The notes below the pieces were generated by a model. The model was given only the letters and a program-made list of their open reading frames with translations. It made no database searches and was not told the DNA's origin. From Antitrichia curtipendula (lineage: Eukaryota; Streptophyta; Bryopsida; Hypnales; Leucodontaceae), in assembly GCA_951230915.1 (NCBI GenBank), contig OX579640.1:14776981-14840980 (forward strand): a stretch of 64,000 bases of DNA. Direction: 5' to 3'. This document shows, one piece after another, positions 37,161 to 50,525 of this stretch. Position numbers and translations under genes: made by a program. How positions within the stretch are numbered: the first letter of the stretch is position 1; every line of letters starts with the position of its first letter.

Positions 37161-39189
37161 CCCGTATGTTTGATTGTAAGTTTTTGAAATAGAAAAATAT
37201 CTTGCCTCCACATTTATTTTGATTTAAGGGAGTTTTATATCTTACTTATTACTATTACAGGGGTATGTACTTAATGAAATGTTTTTTCAAAAAAACTAAT
37301 AGAAAAAAAATCAATGCTATCCTACTGTAATATTATTTATTCAATAAGCCTCAAAATTCTCCAAAGACCACACAAGGATCAACAATACTAGTGTGTGAGT
37401 ATGGAAATGCAAGCATGTGAGCCTTGAACATATGTATGAGTAGATGTCCTACAATCATTGAAGGTGCTTATAACATAAGCACCTAAAATATAGATATTGT
37501 AATACACGTACCCTATAATCATGAAAAGTTTATACAATATAGACACCTATAATATAGATGTATAGTCTTCTAAGCTTATGTGCTCATGATCCTAGGCTCA
37601 CATAATAACACCTTTCATTACAAATGGCTAATATGAAAAATAGATTGCAAGAAACACCTAAAACCCCCAACTTGTTCTACTTCTTGTCCTTCACTCTAAA
37701 AAGCATTGGATTTGCCATATTTATATATAGTACCTCCAAATAATTTATTTGTATAAAATAACCAACTTATTTAAAGTGCAAGTAAACAAATTTATTGCTG
37801 AAATTGGGATTATGATACTTTAACAAAGGAAGTTTTTATGTCATGCATGCACCCCTTCCTAGTTTTATTCATATCATTTCATTGTATTCCTCAGTTTTGT
37901 GGGGGGATGTACTTGGGTGACTAGGAACTCCTATTTTCTACAAATGCAAATATCATAGTATCTATGTATTTGAAAATTTCTATCAACACGTCTTTAACTC
38001 TTTAGGCATAACTGTTTGAGAAAAAAAATATTTAAACCTGAAATTTTACAATAGTTACTTTTAGTCCAAATTACAATAAAATACTATATTTGATAAAATT
38101 GAAGTAGAAACTAGGTGTAATAAACTTCATTTCATTAGTTGAATACAAATACAAAAGAAATATTTTTTTACGGCTAAACTTTAGAACAAGAACAAAGAGG
38201 CAAAGTGTCACTTAAAAATTGTCAAACTATATTATATGGTGATTTATGGCAAATGCACCTTAGTACGTAAAGCAAAAATAATAGAATCATCATTCTTTGT
38301 ACATTCTTTCTTAACAAATACACTCTTTATTAGTTCTTGTTGATAATTTGTTTATAATATTGACAAATGTAACATTGTAAAACTTGACAATACCATTGGT
38401 TTTTTCACCCATTTTTGTTTTGGCATTCAAATTTTTATGTCACTACCAAAATGTGATAAGATTCAAGCAAGATTGTGTAAAAGAAATTGGCTATGAAGTC
38501 CCCAACTTTTTAAGCATACTTTTTGATAAAACTAGAATAACTAAGCAAAGGACTATTTGAATTTGCTAGTACTCCATTTCATTACATGTAACTATTGAAA
38601 GAGACACTCTAAATCAACTAACATATTGCTAATTTGTATAGTTTTGTTGTCTTGGATTAAATCTAAGAATGATTATTGCAAGGGATTCATATTTATTAAT
38701 TTTTGGATTTGATGATTAGGATCCCAAGAATTTAAGATCAATAAATTAGATAAAATTTATTCTTGTAAAATTTAGCACTCTAATGTTAGCACAATCAATT
38801 TAAATCTAATAGATGAATTTAAAGAGTTCTACAAGCCATACACATTCTATGTGTTTTTATCTCATTTTTTGGAAATTTGCAAGATGTATTTGTGACCAAT
38901 ATATAGTGGTGAAAAATTGAAAATTCCCTCATTTAGATTAGACTATTGATTTTTCTAAAGAAGACCTTTAATCTATAGATCATCTTTAATTGTATTTTGA
39001 CACCTTCTAGCTTATTGTTGTTCATACTATCTTTGTCTCAGAATGATTGTCTACTTTGAATGTCATATTTTTTAAGGTTGTTTTGAATAGGCCATACATA
39101 GACTTCTTGTTGGCTAGTTTTATTTAGGTTGTAATGAACACGTGCAATGTTCTTCATTGATTCTAGTGATATAAAATTTGGAACCTTTC
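37161..39189. other. AT-rich intergenic DNA
   Basis: No gene and no complete element recognised. A fragment of the element ending at 37160 is present near 37649. Confidence 0.5.
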
Positions 39190-39711
39190 TTAATCCCTAA
39201 AATCCCGTTTGTCCCCTCGGGGGACAATTTGGGTCCGGGTAGGTTCCTATTATCTCAATTTGAAGTGAATTTTTTTTAGTTTTTTTTGAGGTTGTGTAGC
39301 TTTGCAAGAGCTTTGTGGATATATAATTTTTGTTTCAATCAGATGTTGGATGAAATTATTTTTTTTGAATTTTTTTCCTAAAAGATTATGTTTTTACCTA
39401 TATGTGGAGCTTTGATTCATTCTATTTGGACTACGGATGAGAAAGTTATGGACAATCTTAGTTTTTTAGGCAATTTACGCATCTTCTTGAAAAAAAACTT
39501 TTTGTTCAACTTTGAATGCTAATATCTTCCAATCCGTACGGTCAAATTTGATGAAATTTTTACTACATGATCTCAGACAAGTAAAGTACAAGATCCAATG
39601 GTTGAATTTTCCAAAAAAAAAAAAAAAATTAGTTTCCTTAAGTGAATACAACAGAAGTGGTAGTTTTGAGTGGTTTTTGGCAGAAAACACCCTCAGGATT
39701 TTAGAGGTTAA
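39190..39711 (+). mobile_element. TTAA element family A, short form, copy A9
   Basis: 522 bp including TTAA at 39190-39193 and 39708-39711. Left end TCCCTAAAATCCCG, right end GGATTTTAGAGG. Hairpin gtcccctcgggggac intact. Compared with A8 it lacks about 65 bp in the middle (around 39352). Non-coding. Confidence 0.88.
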
Positions 39712-42240
39712 TGATGTTTTTCACAATAATGATCAATGAAATTGTATAAAAAAAATACCAACAAAATTGTAGACAATCATTTGGGGATGGAGAGAGTATA
39801 AATTTAGACAAATCTTGATTTGAATTCAACAAACGCAATAAAAATTTCCAAGGCAACTTTTTATTCTAATTGAAAAATTAAAAATTAAAATATTTATTTA
39901 TTTATTATTGCAAATTGAACTTTGGAGCTCAGGCACATTTGGGGTCCTAGAACCTTTGATATATTGATGCTCTAGAACCATTCACTTAAAACTTTAGTTT
40001 AGTACACCACAATGTTTTCTACATATTGCAATACATATCCTTGGTGAAATTTCTTATGTTTTAGGCATATTTTGCACGTGATGTGCTAGATATTCTTCAC
40101 ACCATATTCTTCAAAATGAAAAAAAGAAATTGCTTTCCCCCACTCCCCCCCCCCCCCCCCAAACCCTAATATGTACGGATGTACCTTGGCCATTCGCCCA
40201 TTCAAGAGCTGGAAGAAGAAGCTTCTTTTAAAACATTAGAAAATCATTCACTACTTTGATCATGTAGAAATTCCAAGTCGACTTTTCAAATGATCATGTA
40301 TGAAATGATGAAGAATGGCATGGGCCTTCCCCCAAGTGTAAAGCCAACTTGAAACTCCAGCCTATCCATCACCTTCTTCCAAAGTCCACTGGCATCCCTT
40401 TTCTGTCGTCTTCCTGCAAAAACCTCGCCTCAACTTACCATCATTCTGAATTTCTCCCGTCTCCACGTCAGCCGAAAACTTACTTTCAAAATGGTGGCAC
40501 CCAAAAGCGGAAGGTGCTCCAAGTTCCAAGCCAGTTTCCAACAAGCAACAGCCTCTATGAATGAGATCCTCACGCTCGAACCGTTCGATCCCACGTGCGA
40601 TCCGGATGAGGCAAGCCCCCATGCACCTTCACAACATTAACCACAGCCGTGTTTCTGGGAAATTCCTGCACCTTTTACAATAAAGGAAAACACTTGAAGA
40701 AACAAAAGGGGAGACGGAGGGGAAAGAGCACGGAAAAAATGAGGAAAGAGCCACGGAAACCATGACAGACATGCTCGATCAGTTTCGCATCGACATCGTC
40801 GCATCGACCCGTCACCAGGAATAGGAGGGAAGGCAACAACGACAGTAATAATAATACAGAAAATAATAATAATGATATTTGATAATATGTGGTAGCAGTT
40901 AATAATAATGTGATCCAATGTATAAATAATCATGATCCGCCTCATCATCGACATTCCCAGCCCCCGCCAGAGCAGGCACGCCCTGTTCGACGGTTGTTTA
41001 TACGCTGTGCAGTCTCTTTGATCCAATGGATTCTCCCCGTTTGTTCTCCCGGAAACATAAAAAAAAAAGAAATGAGAGAAAACCAAAAAAATGAATGGAG
41101 AAGTCGTGCACCAGCTGCATCATGGTTTTCGGAGGTTTTCCGGAGCTTCCGGATTGACTGGGTGCCGCTATTAGTGGAGCACCGTACAGTACAGACAGAC
41201 CCCACAACGGGAATGACTGACTGACTGACGTGCACGGTGGTGCGTTCCTTCTGGGCGGAAGGAGGTGGAGCTAGAAACTTGCTCATGAGGAATCATGGCT
41301 CTCCTTGTCGGTGACTGCAGTCCATTTTTATTCCAGTATTCCACGGACCGTGCTTCTGGCCGGGAAGTTTTTAAAATTTTCTTTTTTCTTTTTTGGACAC
41401 AAACTGAACCGAGGAGAAATCCAAAATGACCATCTGCAGAATTTTTGAAGAAGAATTTCAATTCACTGTCAATGTTTCAGTGATGATAGAGTAGGAAGCA
41501 TTTGGAGACACTAGGAAAGGAATTTTAAGCAGTCAGAAAAAGGACATGTATTCATTTGGTGCAATTCCCATAGACAGAAAAAAGCACGTACATTTTTGTC
41601 TAATTTCCGTTACAGTACAACAGCCCCCAGCCGAAAACGATCTGGAAGGGTCAGTCAGAGCGACTTACCGGGAAGTTTTGGAATGGAGGCTGGACTGCAG
41701 CTTGCGCTTGCTATAATGCTATGATCTGCGCATTGCAGAGTCACCGAATTTGGGAGGACTAGGTAGCTAGACCCAGTGGGGTCCGTGGCAGCCATTTGAC
41801 CTACCTCGCTCCCAGTTTATTCTTTTTCTTTTATTGCAACTATTACGATTAGGTTTGTTTTCACTGGCGACATCATGCGCTGGAGGCCAGGTGGGGGAAC
41901 CTTGCTGAATTAGCTCCATGCCTTTTAACTCGATCAGGTCCATTGGGGATGGCGGCATCGATCATTCCTCCAGTTCACACCCGTGGATCCCAGCATTTGA
42001 AGGAATCATGGTGCTAAAGCCCTCGATCACACCATTTGAAGGAATAATAATGAATGCTGTGCTAGCTAGCTGCAGCTCTAGACCACGGTCGAGCGGGCTA
42101 GTTTCATTACCATGCTGTTCTAGACAGCTCGATCTACTGTTCCTTCGATGGGCAGAAAGACGACTGATGCATGCACCACTTGACAGAATAATGATTGGCG
42201 CCATAGGCTTTAAATACAACTCCTGGTCTGTTTGATCGAC
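39712..42240. other. Intergenic DNA with a rise in GC from about 40.3 kb
   Basis: A run of 16 C lies at 40145-40160. From 40.3 kb the composition rises and stays higher to about 53 kb. A 49-residue frame at 40491-40640 is listed separately. TGAC repeats occur at 41215-41230. No gene recognised. Confidence 0.5.
40491..40640 (+). CDS. Small open frame, 49 residues, function unknown
   Basis: ATG at 40491 opens a 49-residue frame ending in TAA at 40638-40640. It has protein-like composition in GC-richer DNA (acidic C-terminal half with FDPTCDPDEASP). No family is recognised. It could be a short peptide gene, an exon of an unseen gene, or chance. Confidence 0.2.
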   Translation: MVAPKSGRCSKFQASFQQATASMNEILTLEPFDPTCDPDEASPHAPSQH

Positions 42241-43156
42241 ATGTAGAAGCGCTTATCAGATCAGATTCACAGTACGTAGTCCTAGTAGTTACGCGAGTGA
42301 GTCACGCTGTCCGGGATGCAGCAACTGTCTGAAACTTGATCTATGGAAGTCTGGAAAAGCTACTGCGTGACAGCAAGTGTCAGAGTGCTGAAGCTAAGGA
42401 CTGTCTGTAAGTTAGCTGTCTGCTGATCTGAACCCCCAATTGATCGATCGATCTCCGCATCTGTGGCATTGATCCAGACAGTTACGTCATTTCTGACATG
42501 GTTCCAGCGACTTCATTACAATCGAATGATTGTTTCTGGGTCCACAATCTACAGGCTTTTGACTAATCTCTGTCGCTAATCTCGAAACTGGAGTGCTAGC
42601 TCAGATCTCTGAGTGTCAACCTGCTGCAGTCGATCCATATATAATGGCGGTTCAATCGTGATTTTCGGGTTGAGATGACTGTATGGTTTCAATTGTCCCT
42701 TGAGAATACTTATACATTGTAACTTGTCGATGTTGTCAGAATTGTGAACTCAAGTCAGCATAGGTTGGATCGGAGTTCCGACTACTTACTTGTGCAGTGT
42801 GATCGTTGAATTCGAAGTACTACAGGCTGATTCAACCGCGCGACTTCTCAGTCGTTGCGATTCATGCAATGTGTACAAGTTGTTCGACTATCGACAAGCT
42901 TATGTACTTGAAGTACAATGATTTTTGTGATGATTACATGCGTCATGCATTTGTGAAGATTGAGGTTAAGTTGTTGCTGGAGATTATGAGCATTAAGAAG
43001 TTTTATTTCTACACATGATTATTCAGTTTCTCACTGTAAGTTCATGAGATGCATTTCACTGAAAATTAAGCAATTTTTAAACAATTCAATCGTGTATATA
43101 ATTCATACTTTTAAGAATTGATCTTCAAAGCAAATTTGTTATGTAATCATTGTTAA

Positions 43157-43580
43157 GAAGATTGAGTTGCCAAGTGTACAATGAGATTTGTGGTATCTCA
43201 TTGTTTTGATGAATGTTATGTTACAAACAAATAGTAACATTGTGAATCACGAGTAGAAATGAAACTTCTTAATGCTCAAAATCTTCTAGTTTCAATTTAA
43301 TCACACAACCTTTCAAATGCATGACTAATGTAAAATCACTCTCTCGCTATTTTAAACTCTAAATAATCTATTTTCAAGAGAGTGAGTTGTTAAGTGTTCA
43401 ATGATCTAGGTTTGTAATACTTGTCATGTAATGAAACTTACGTTACAAACAAGTATGAATTAATTAGTATTGCAGATTACAAGTAGAAACAAAACTTCTT
43501 AATGTTCAAAATCTTCTAGTTTCAATATAATCACACAACCTTCCAGTTGCACGACCAATGTAAAGTCACTCTCTTTCAAA
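43157..43580. repeat. Tandem duplication, unit about 225 bp
   Basis: 43157-43350 and 43380-43580 share the same order of blocks: gagttg.caagtg..caatga, gttacaaacaa, aaacttcttaatg.tcaaaa, tctagtttcaat.taatcaca and gtaaa.tcactctct. Spacing between equivalent points is 222-230 bp. Confidence 0.8.
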
Positions 43581-46500
43581 CTTGCAGTACACTTGTAGAT
43601 CGAGCAATCACAGCTACAACTGAAGATACCAAAACGCTCACATTTCACTAACTTGAAACTATATGCCAATTGTCAATATATCATTCAAACTTTTTTAGAT
43701 AGCACAAATTAAGAACTCAGACACAAACTTAAGAATTCCTCACGTTACAAACACGACTGACTTCTTGTGGATGCAAACACTTAAATCCCTGTCGAAGGAA
43801 ATTCCGATGCCGAATTAAAAGAACACGACCTGGCATCAGTGATTCCTAACAACTTAACGCTCCTCCGGCCGGAAACTGACGAAATTGCTTATTTCAGTTC
43901 GTCAGGGTTTGCAATTAATAATGAACAGCTGATTCGCCTTCCAGAGCGAGTTGATGATTTTGAAATCGTGCGAAGTCGAAGTAGCTTTCCATTACCACGC
44001 CGCTCGTTCAAAGTCTCGATTTGCAGGTCAACGTCGACAAGTTAAGGCCGGCTGCGGCGATTGATGAGCCCCAGCATACTTAATTGATATAAATTTCCCG
44101 GAGGCGACCACTTGTAATCCTCTGTGTGGTGCGATGTTTTGAATTGGCGCGGTGAGATCGATTACAGGAAAGATGGAGCTAGAGTTTCAACCTGGGCATG
44201 CGCTGGCATGGACGGTAGAACCGACCAAGCGCGCGGGCGCACTGAAGGCAGGAGAGGGCGACTCCGGACTGTAGGGGGGTGTCTGCCGGTTTTGGGGCGC
44301 TGCCTTCTCTCCATGGCTACAGTGGTTCCTCTTTCTAGGTGTGGTATTTTTTCTCCAAGTCCCAAAAGCGACCCATAATTTCGTCCCGGATGGGCCTTTT
44401 ATTATCTCCATGACAAAATGATGATTGTTAGGGGAAAAGCCAAAAGGGGGAAGCACTTACGTGGTCGGTGAGGCCAGAACGAGCGAGTCAGGGGTTCACG
44501 GTTCCGGATGTCGGTCTTTCCTGGGTCTGACAGGTGCTGATACGTTCAAAGTGCCGGCCCAGAGAGGGTAACATACAAACGATTTTGAGAGAGGGTATTC
44601 CAACCTTTTCACAGTTTACTTCCTTTCACAGTCGACAGCCAGGAAGGAAGTATCGTGGTATGGAGATACTATTTATTATACAAGTGTGTGTTACCTTTGA
44701 GTCCTCCTTTTGGTTATGCGGTGTGAACGAGGGCATAATTTACCGTTAATTTTACAAAGTGGGGTAGGACGGAGGGCCGGAGTTCCCGGCTTTAAGGCAT
44801 TGAATGTGGGCACCATCCTCGAGGTCACTCAGTCAGAACTGGAGTTGTTGAAATGCAGCTTCCATTCGACAACCAGTCGACAATCTCTGGCAGCTTTGCG
44901 ACTCGTTCAATCTTCTTCACGGCAGGTCTTCTTCTAGTCCTTCTCCTGCTGGTCTTGACGGATTCCGCAAATGACTTGTACTTAACAGCGCATTCTTTTC
45001 CGCAGTGAGAGTGTCGGAGGGAAAGGTTCTCAATAAACCCTAGGTACGGCGATCGAGGGTGCGTTGCAAGTAAAGTGAGGATACCATAGTGTCGAAACTG
45101 AGTTTCTTGCTAATTGGTGTAAGAACGAGAGGGTTACTCTCCCTTACAGATAGCTCACGGTTGCTCACAGGAGCCAGACTGAGTTCTATTCCCCTCTTTG
45201 TTTCTTAATTGTACAAAAGAAAAGAAAAAAAGAGCTAGGGAGTATTGCAAAGCCTAGTTAGGTAGCTACCCCGTTTTTTGTTTTCCTGGCCCTTTGCGTT
45301 GGCCAACCATGTCGTTTCCGGAAGGGACGTGGTCAGGTTCCCCTTTCGCTGTCAGCTGCTTCGCTTGACCGTGGGGGTTGGTTCTTCTCGGCCTTCTATT
45401 GGTGTAGAATTTGCTGATGCATCCAAGCCTTATATTGATTTCCTATCAACCGCCCAGGCCCTTCCTTTTGGCGTCAGTGCGGGTGTCTTCGATCTGTGTT
45501 GCAGCTGTACAGGAATCGTTGACAAACTTCACTCACCTCTTCCAAGGTTCCACCTAAGGTAGCTCCCTTCCTAAGCCCTTCGTGTGGTACGTTGCTGCCC
45601 ACAACTTTAGGACGGTTGTACTGTGTGAGGTATTGTACTGCGGCTGGAGCTTTTGGATTGTGGAGATAGAGCACCGCATTTGCGTGATTCAATTTCTTGA
45701 TGGAGTGAGCTTTCTAGATAGCTAGCCAGCCCAAAGTTTCACCTTCGGATTATCCCGGTCGTTCACGTTACCGAGTAGATTCCAGATTTCGAGTGGGGTA
45801 TGAGCAGATCTCGTCAAGTGATTCGATTCAGACAATTTCGCCGAAGTTAGCGTTTATGACAGTTTCTATTCGAGGTGTGCATTCTGCTAGCTGGAGTGCT
45901 GGACTGATACTGTTACTAGTGTACTATTCTTGCGGCTTTCTCTTTGAGTCTGGTCGGTGGAATTGAATAGATATGGGTTGAACAAGTAGTTACTGGTAAT
46001 CATATGCGATTCTAGTGAAGCTTTTTCTGTGGCAGCACACGATATTCTTGTGGTGAAGTACGTCCTCGGTGGTCTCTGTAAGCTAGGGATCATTCAAGCT
46101 GGGGAATTTGTATTGATGGAGTCCGTTACGTCTGTGGTGGAATGTAGGTAAGAATGTACCTCAGATAGAAGTGCAATCACGACCTCAGGTTTGGAATGGT
46201 GGACCGTCGGCATGGTCAAATGGTGGACCGTCGGCATCAACAATGCAGCCAAAGCCGTTGATGATGCCCAGAAGACAGAAGCTCGAGGACAATTGATTCG
46301 ATCACCGATTGCCGACCGGCCTCCCAGTACATTTGAGAAGCTGAGGCGGCGTACCCAGCGAAGAATGCAGTAAGTCCAGAAGGTAAGGACCTTAATCCAT
46401 AATCCTGTAGCGGTGCGTAGTTACGTCCAAGTTCAAGGAGTCTACGAATGTTGACGGAAGGGCGGTAGAGAGATATGTGACGGTCCTAGCCACTAAGACT

Positions 46501-48248
46501 AGTGCAAATGGGTATCCCATATGTTATTTCAGTAGCCGTAGTGCCTGCTAAGGAGTACGATTCTCCAGTTCATTCTCTCGAGGTCCTCATGTTGATCGAT
46601 CAAGAGTTTCTCTTAATGTTGTCAAGATTTTTTGACTCAAGCATTGAATAGACCTCGGGCTTAGCTTCTTGTGCACGATCGCTTAGTCTGTCGGATGGTA
46701 CAATATCAAGAGTCCAAGTGTCCAGCAATTAGGCAAAAAACTAAAAGTACTTCAAGGCTTAGTTTGCGGAAACGATCAGGAGAATTTGCTTGCCCTCGGC
46801 TCTTGCCATTTCTTGGGGTTAGAAGACTGCCGTGATCGAGAAACACGTGAATTTGCAGCTCTATAATGGGGAGGGGGATAGGAGACATGCAACTGTTACA
46901 GCAAGCACTGTTGACTGATCCAATTGTGATATAACTGCAACGTCAATTTAGTTACATTGGCGCAATTCAGAGTTTCAAAGTTGTGACATTCAACTGCTCA
47001 AAACTGGAGAAACTGCTCAAAGACTGCTATAGATTTATGTTTCAGGCCTGCAAAAAGGCCAATGTTGTGAGTTTCCGCCGATTGAACGTAATTGACATTC
47101 TACCTACAAGTGAAGCATGTAGGCTTGCAGTTCGACAATGTGCCTTTGACCGTAGCAGCATTACTCGACGAGATTGCCAACGTCCAGATAATTAACGCGT
47201 ACGTGCGGTGAAACTGGGGTCATATGTTTCTTAAGAAATAGCCTCTTTCAAACAGTTGACCCTAGTTCAAGTGGCTAGAGCTCTGAAACTAGGACCCTAG
47301 TTCGACCGGTTTAGAACTGTGCCTATTTCACTGAAATCCAGTCACCATTTAGATGAATATGTAGGTTAATTGGTCAAGTGAAGTAGTTCTACGACAGTTA
47401 GTGCTCAGTTACTCACATTGTACAGAACTCTCGTCCAGAGCAGCTTCACAATAGTTCACCAATTTCTACCCAGTGTGCCGGTGTGCGTGCCCTAGCTTGA
47501 GCCTAGTTTTTGGTGTCGAGAATTGGGTCACAGAACTCATTAGCTTTGTTTTTGACCAGCCAATCCATGAAGAGAACGCTCTTGAAGGGTTTAGCTTAGG
47601 TTTAACTAAAACTGCGAAGCTACCTCCCTCGCTGTCAATGATCTGTGGTGATGTGAAACGCACTGCCCTGGCACTTCGTGAGTACGAACTTAATTCCCAT
47701 CCGTCTGTACATACGGTACGGTTTACATCACGTCGTTTCACTAGCTGCAGTTACATTATTGAGGCACCAGTAGAGACAAATAATGTAATACAACTAGAAA
47801 AACAAAGTAGTAGAGAGTAGTTGCTAACTGAGACGAAATTAATTTGCAATTGGTCGTAGCTAGCCTGAGCTGTCTGCTGCAGTAGTTTGACCACATGCAG
47901 TTTGAAATTCCCTTTCCAAGTAAGGATGTCTAGATCATGGTGGTCGGTGTCTAACTGAGGACTTTGAAAGCTCGCCAAGCAGTCTCAGGGGTCAAGAGTT
48001 GAATGATCAGTATAATAGATGGCAACTTCCCTGTAGACATGCACTTTCGTGTAACTGACGAGCTAGCCAGTGATACAGTCGATCAAGCTCATCCTGGGGA
48101 TCAAGTTTTGAGCGACAGTGCATTATACGTTCTCCGACTGTACAGAACCGCATAAGTAAAAAATGACGGACAATATTATTTGCAGTTGCAATATCGGTAA
48201 CCGTGCAGTAAATACTCTAGGTTTTCTGGATTACAGTTACGTCGGTTC

Positions 48249-48440
48249 GGCCAGGGAGGATTGACCCCCTTATTGCCCCGCGGTTTACACTGGAATTTTT
48301 TATTTTCCAGTTTGCCATGCATGATAAAATTAGCAAATTCAGAATTCATTTTTGGAATCAGAAGCCCCCAAATAGGTAGATGAGGTGAAGAAATACGAAA
48401 TTTACGCGGCAATAAGGGTGTCATGCAATCCTCCCTGGCC
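48249..48440. mobile_element. Mutator-like miniature element, copy 2
   Basis: 192 bp with perfect terminal inverted repeats ggccagggaggattg / caatcctccctggcc. The flanks are cgtcggttc (48240-48248) and cgtcggttg (48441-48449), a 9-bp target duplication with one mismatch, the length made by Mutator-type transposases. The interior matches 25699-25940. Non-coding. Confidence 0.75.
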
Positions 48441-49309
48441 CGTCGGTTGGTGATGTCAAAATCACGTCACAACGGAGTTCAAGTTCACGCTCTGGCAGCC
48501 TTGTCAAGCTTGTCTCATTTATTTCAATTCATTACCGTACATTCCAAGAAGCAGTTTTCACTCAGACGCGTGGCATTCAGTCCATGCTAGTGTACACTTA
48601 GCTCTTGAATCATGCCTATCTATTTCCTCTAGTGTCGTACACTTAACTTGGTCTTCGGTCTGTCTTGAGAGTACTCTTGCCAAATTGCCTCTAGCTTGCG
48701 TCGAAGGGTCACGTGCATTCAAGTTGCAATTATCGGAAGTCCGGAAACAGTTGCAGCCTAGTTTAATCTGTCGTTTCTGAACGGATGATCTCGACATGGT
48801 GATTATATAACTAATGCGAATTCTGATGGCAGACACACCTGGAAATGATATTATTCGAGCTCGAGCTGGTGGATTAATTTATGATCTTACAACACTCGAA
48901 TTACGCAGCAGCAGCAGCTTGCTAGCTTCTCACATGGTACTTAGAAGAAGGGCACTGATAACCCCTGGCATGGGAAAAAAGGCGTGTTGCTGGAGAGCTT
49001 CATCCACCCCAAAACGTGATGGGCCCAGGCCTCTCTCGAAAGCAAACGTCGTCAAGTATCGATCATTGAGCTCCAGAGGTACGTACTTAACCAACCTGGC
49101 TAACCTCACGTTTTCAAATTCAGTCGCGAAACAGAGGCACGGACGGACAGTGTTTGCTGATGGACACGTTTGTGGGGCAGTTTAACAATATGCTCTTCAA
49201 TTTGATTCGGTATTATATATGCATGCAGCTGCATGTGACGAGATGGTATTCAAGCAGAATTTATCAAGTTCCGATTGTCAATACACCAATACATGCTGTT
49301 CTCTGTAAT

Positions 49310-49900
49310 ATTTATTCTCGTTAAACTGGTTGAACGTTTCAGAGCACTGCCATTTGAAGTTGTGCCAGTCCAAGTGCCCTGAGCTCTTAAAGCTAGCACC
49401 GGAATACATAGATCGATCTACATTACGTTTACCACTGAAACTGCTCCAAATCACGCCATCTAAAGGAATATGACATTGTAATTTCGGATTACGGTCCCTA
49501 AGTGAAGTACGTACTAATCGATTTCATGTACTTGTAATGGTACATGTGGAACTCGTCTGTAATTACCCCCTCAATGGTTATTCTCGTTCAGTTGACTTGT
49601 TTCAGAGTGCCAAAATTGTGCTAGTCCAAGTCTGAAAACAAGCGCTGGAATACATGGAGGATCACCAATCACGTCCTTTAAAGGAGTATACTATTGTGAA
49701 CTTCGGAGTGAAGTACTGATCGATTTCATGTACATGTAATGGCATGTGGAACTGCAACTAGCAATTGAAAACCTCTGCAGCATGCCGCAGCTGAAAATTG
49801 TTCTTGTTAATGGCATGTGATTTCATGTACGTGTATGTATGATTGTGTAATGGCTTGCATGTGATTTCATGTACGTGTAATGGCATGTGGAATTGGCAGC
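49310..49900. repeat. Tandem duplications directly upstream of the DREB gene
   Basis: 49316-49575 and 49580-49760 are two diverged units (ttattctcgtt, gtttcagag, gtgc.agtccaagt, ggaatacat, atcacg.c, taaaggaatat/ttaaaggagtat, gaagta, atcgatttcatgtac, gtaatggcatgtgg). Shorter echoes of gatttcatgtacgtgtaatg follow at 49820-49890. They lie in the likely promoter or 5' leader of the AP2/ERF gene. Confidence 0.8.
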
Positions 49901-49987
49901 TGCTGAAAATTGATCGAGTCCGAGTGGAATTTCATCAGGATCGAGCTGATCGATTACGCTCCATCCGAAGTGTGGAAGCTCTACTCC

Positions 49988-50488
49988 ATGTCCGACGGCG
50001 ACGAGACTCCGACTCCGGACGTGGACGCGGACGAGCCGGAGGACTCTGGCGAGCGCATGGACAGCCCCCCGTCGACGTCGAGGTCGACGGAGGGAGCCGC
50101 AGGAGGACGCAGCAAGAAGGCCAAAGTGGAAGGGGCAGGGGGCGATACGCGGCACCCGGTGTACCGCGGCGTGCGCAAGCGTCCGTGGGGCATCTGGGTG
50201 ACGGAGATTCGGCGGCCCAAGAAGAAGTCCCGCATCTGGCTGGGCAGCTTCGCCACCGCCGAGATGGCCGCCAGAGCGTACGACTGCGGTATCAATTCCT
50301 CTCCACCCTCCTCTCACTAGAATTCAATTAACCCGTTCAGAAACATTCGAGCTTTGCTGATAACCCTAAGATGTGATTCCCAGAAACACTAACCCTAAAC
50401 ACTAACCCTAAACGTTGTGCAAAAGGAGCAAAGAACCAATGTCTTGTGATCATGATAGAATAGGATACAATTATGCACTAGCTAGTAT

Positions 50489-50525
<37 letters not shown>

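Larger units (their letters stand above)
42241..49300. other. GC-richer, mostly low-repeat region upstream of the DREB gene
   Basis: No gene could be supported. Frames of 60-115 codons are present, but none resembles a known family or has splice sites that extend it. It holds a tandem duplication (43157-43580), an 18-bp direct repeat (atggtggaccgtcggcat at 46196-46213 and 46220-46237) and a Mutator-like element (48249-48440). The block at 44.4-45.7 kb has an LTR-like look, but no paired LTR or target duplication was found. Confidence 0.5.

Noticed and set aside
40637..41086. 149-codon minus-strand frame
   Set aside because: Biased composition from simple repeats (runs of I and F, SSR-derived), no domain and no splice support.
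44428..45700. Possible solo LTR beginning tgttaggggaaaagcc
   Set aside because: No second LTR, no primer-binding site, no matching end and no target duplication could be found by eye.
49910..49987. N-terminal extension of the DREB frame
   Set aside because: The extension opens with TTG, not ATG, and its residues look like leader sequence; the ATG at 49988 was used instead.
49823..50331. Long frames of 162-164 codons overlapping DREB exon 1 in other frames
   Set aside because: They are by-products of the GC-rich AP2 coding exon; only the frame with [10 protein letters not shown] encodes a known domain.
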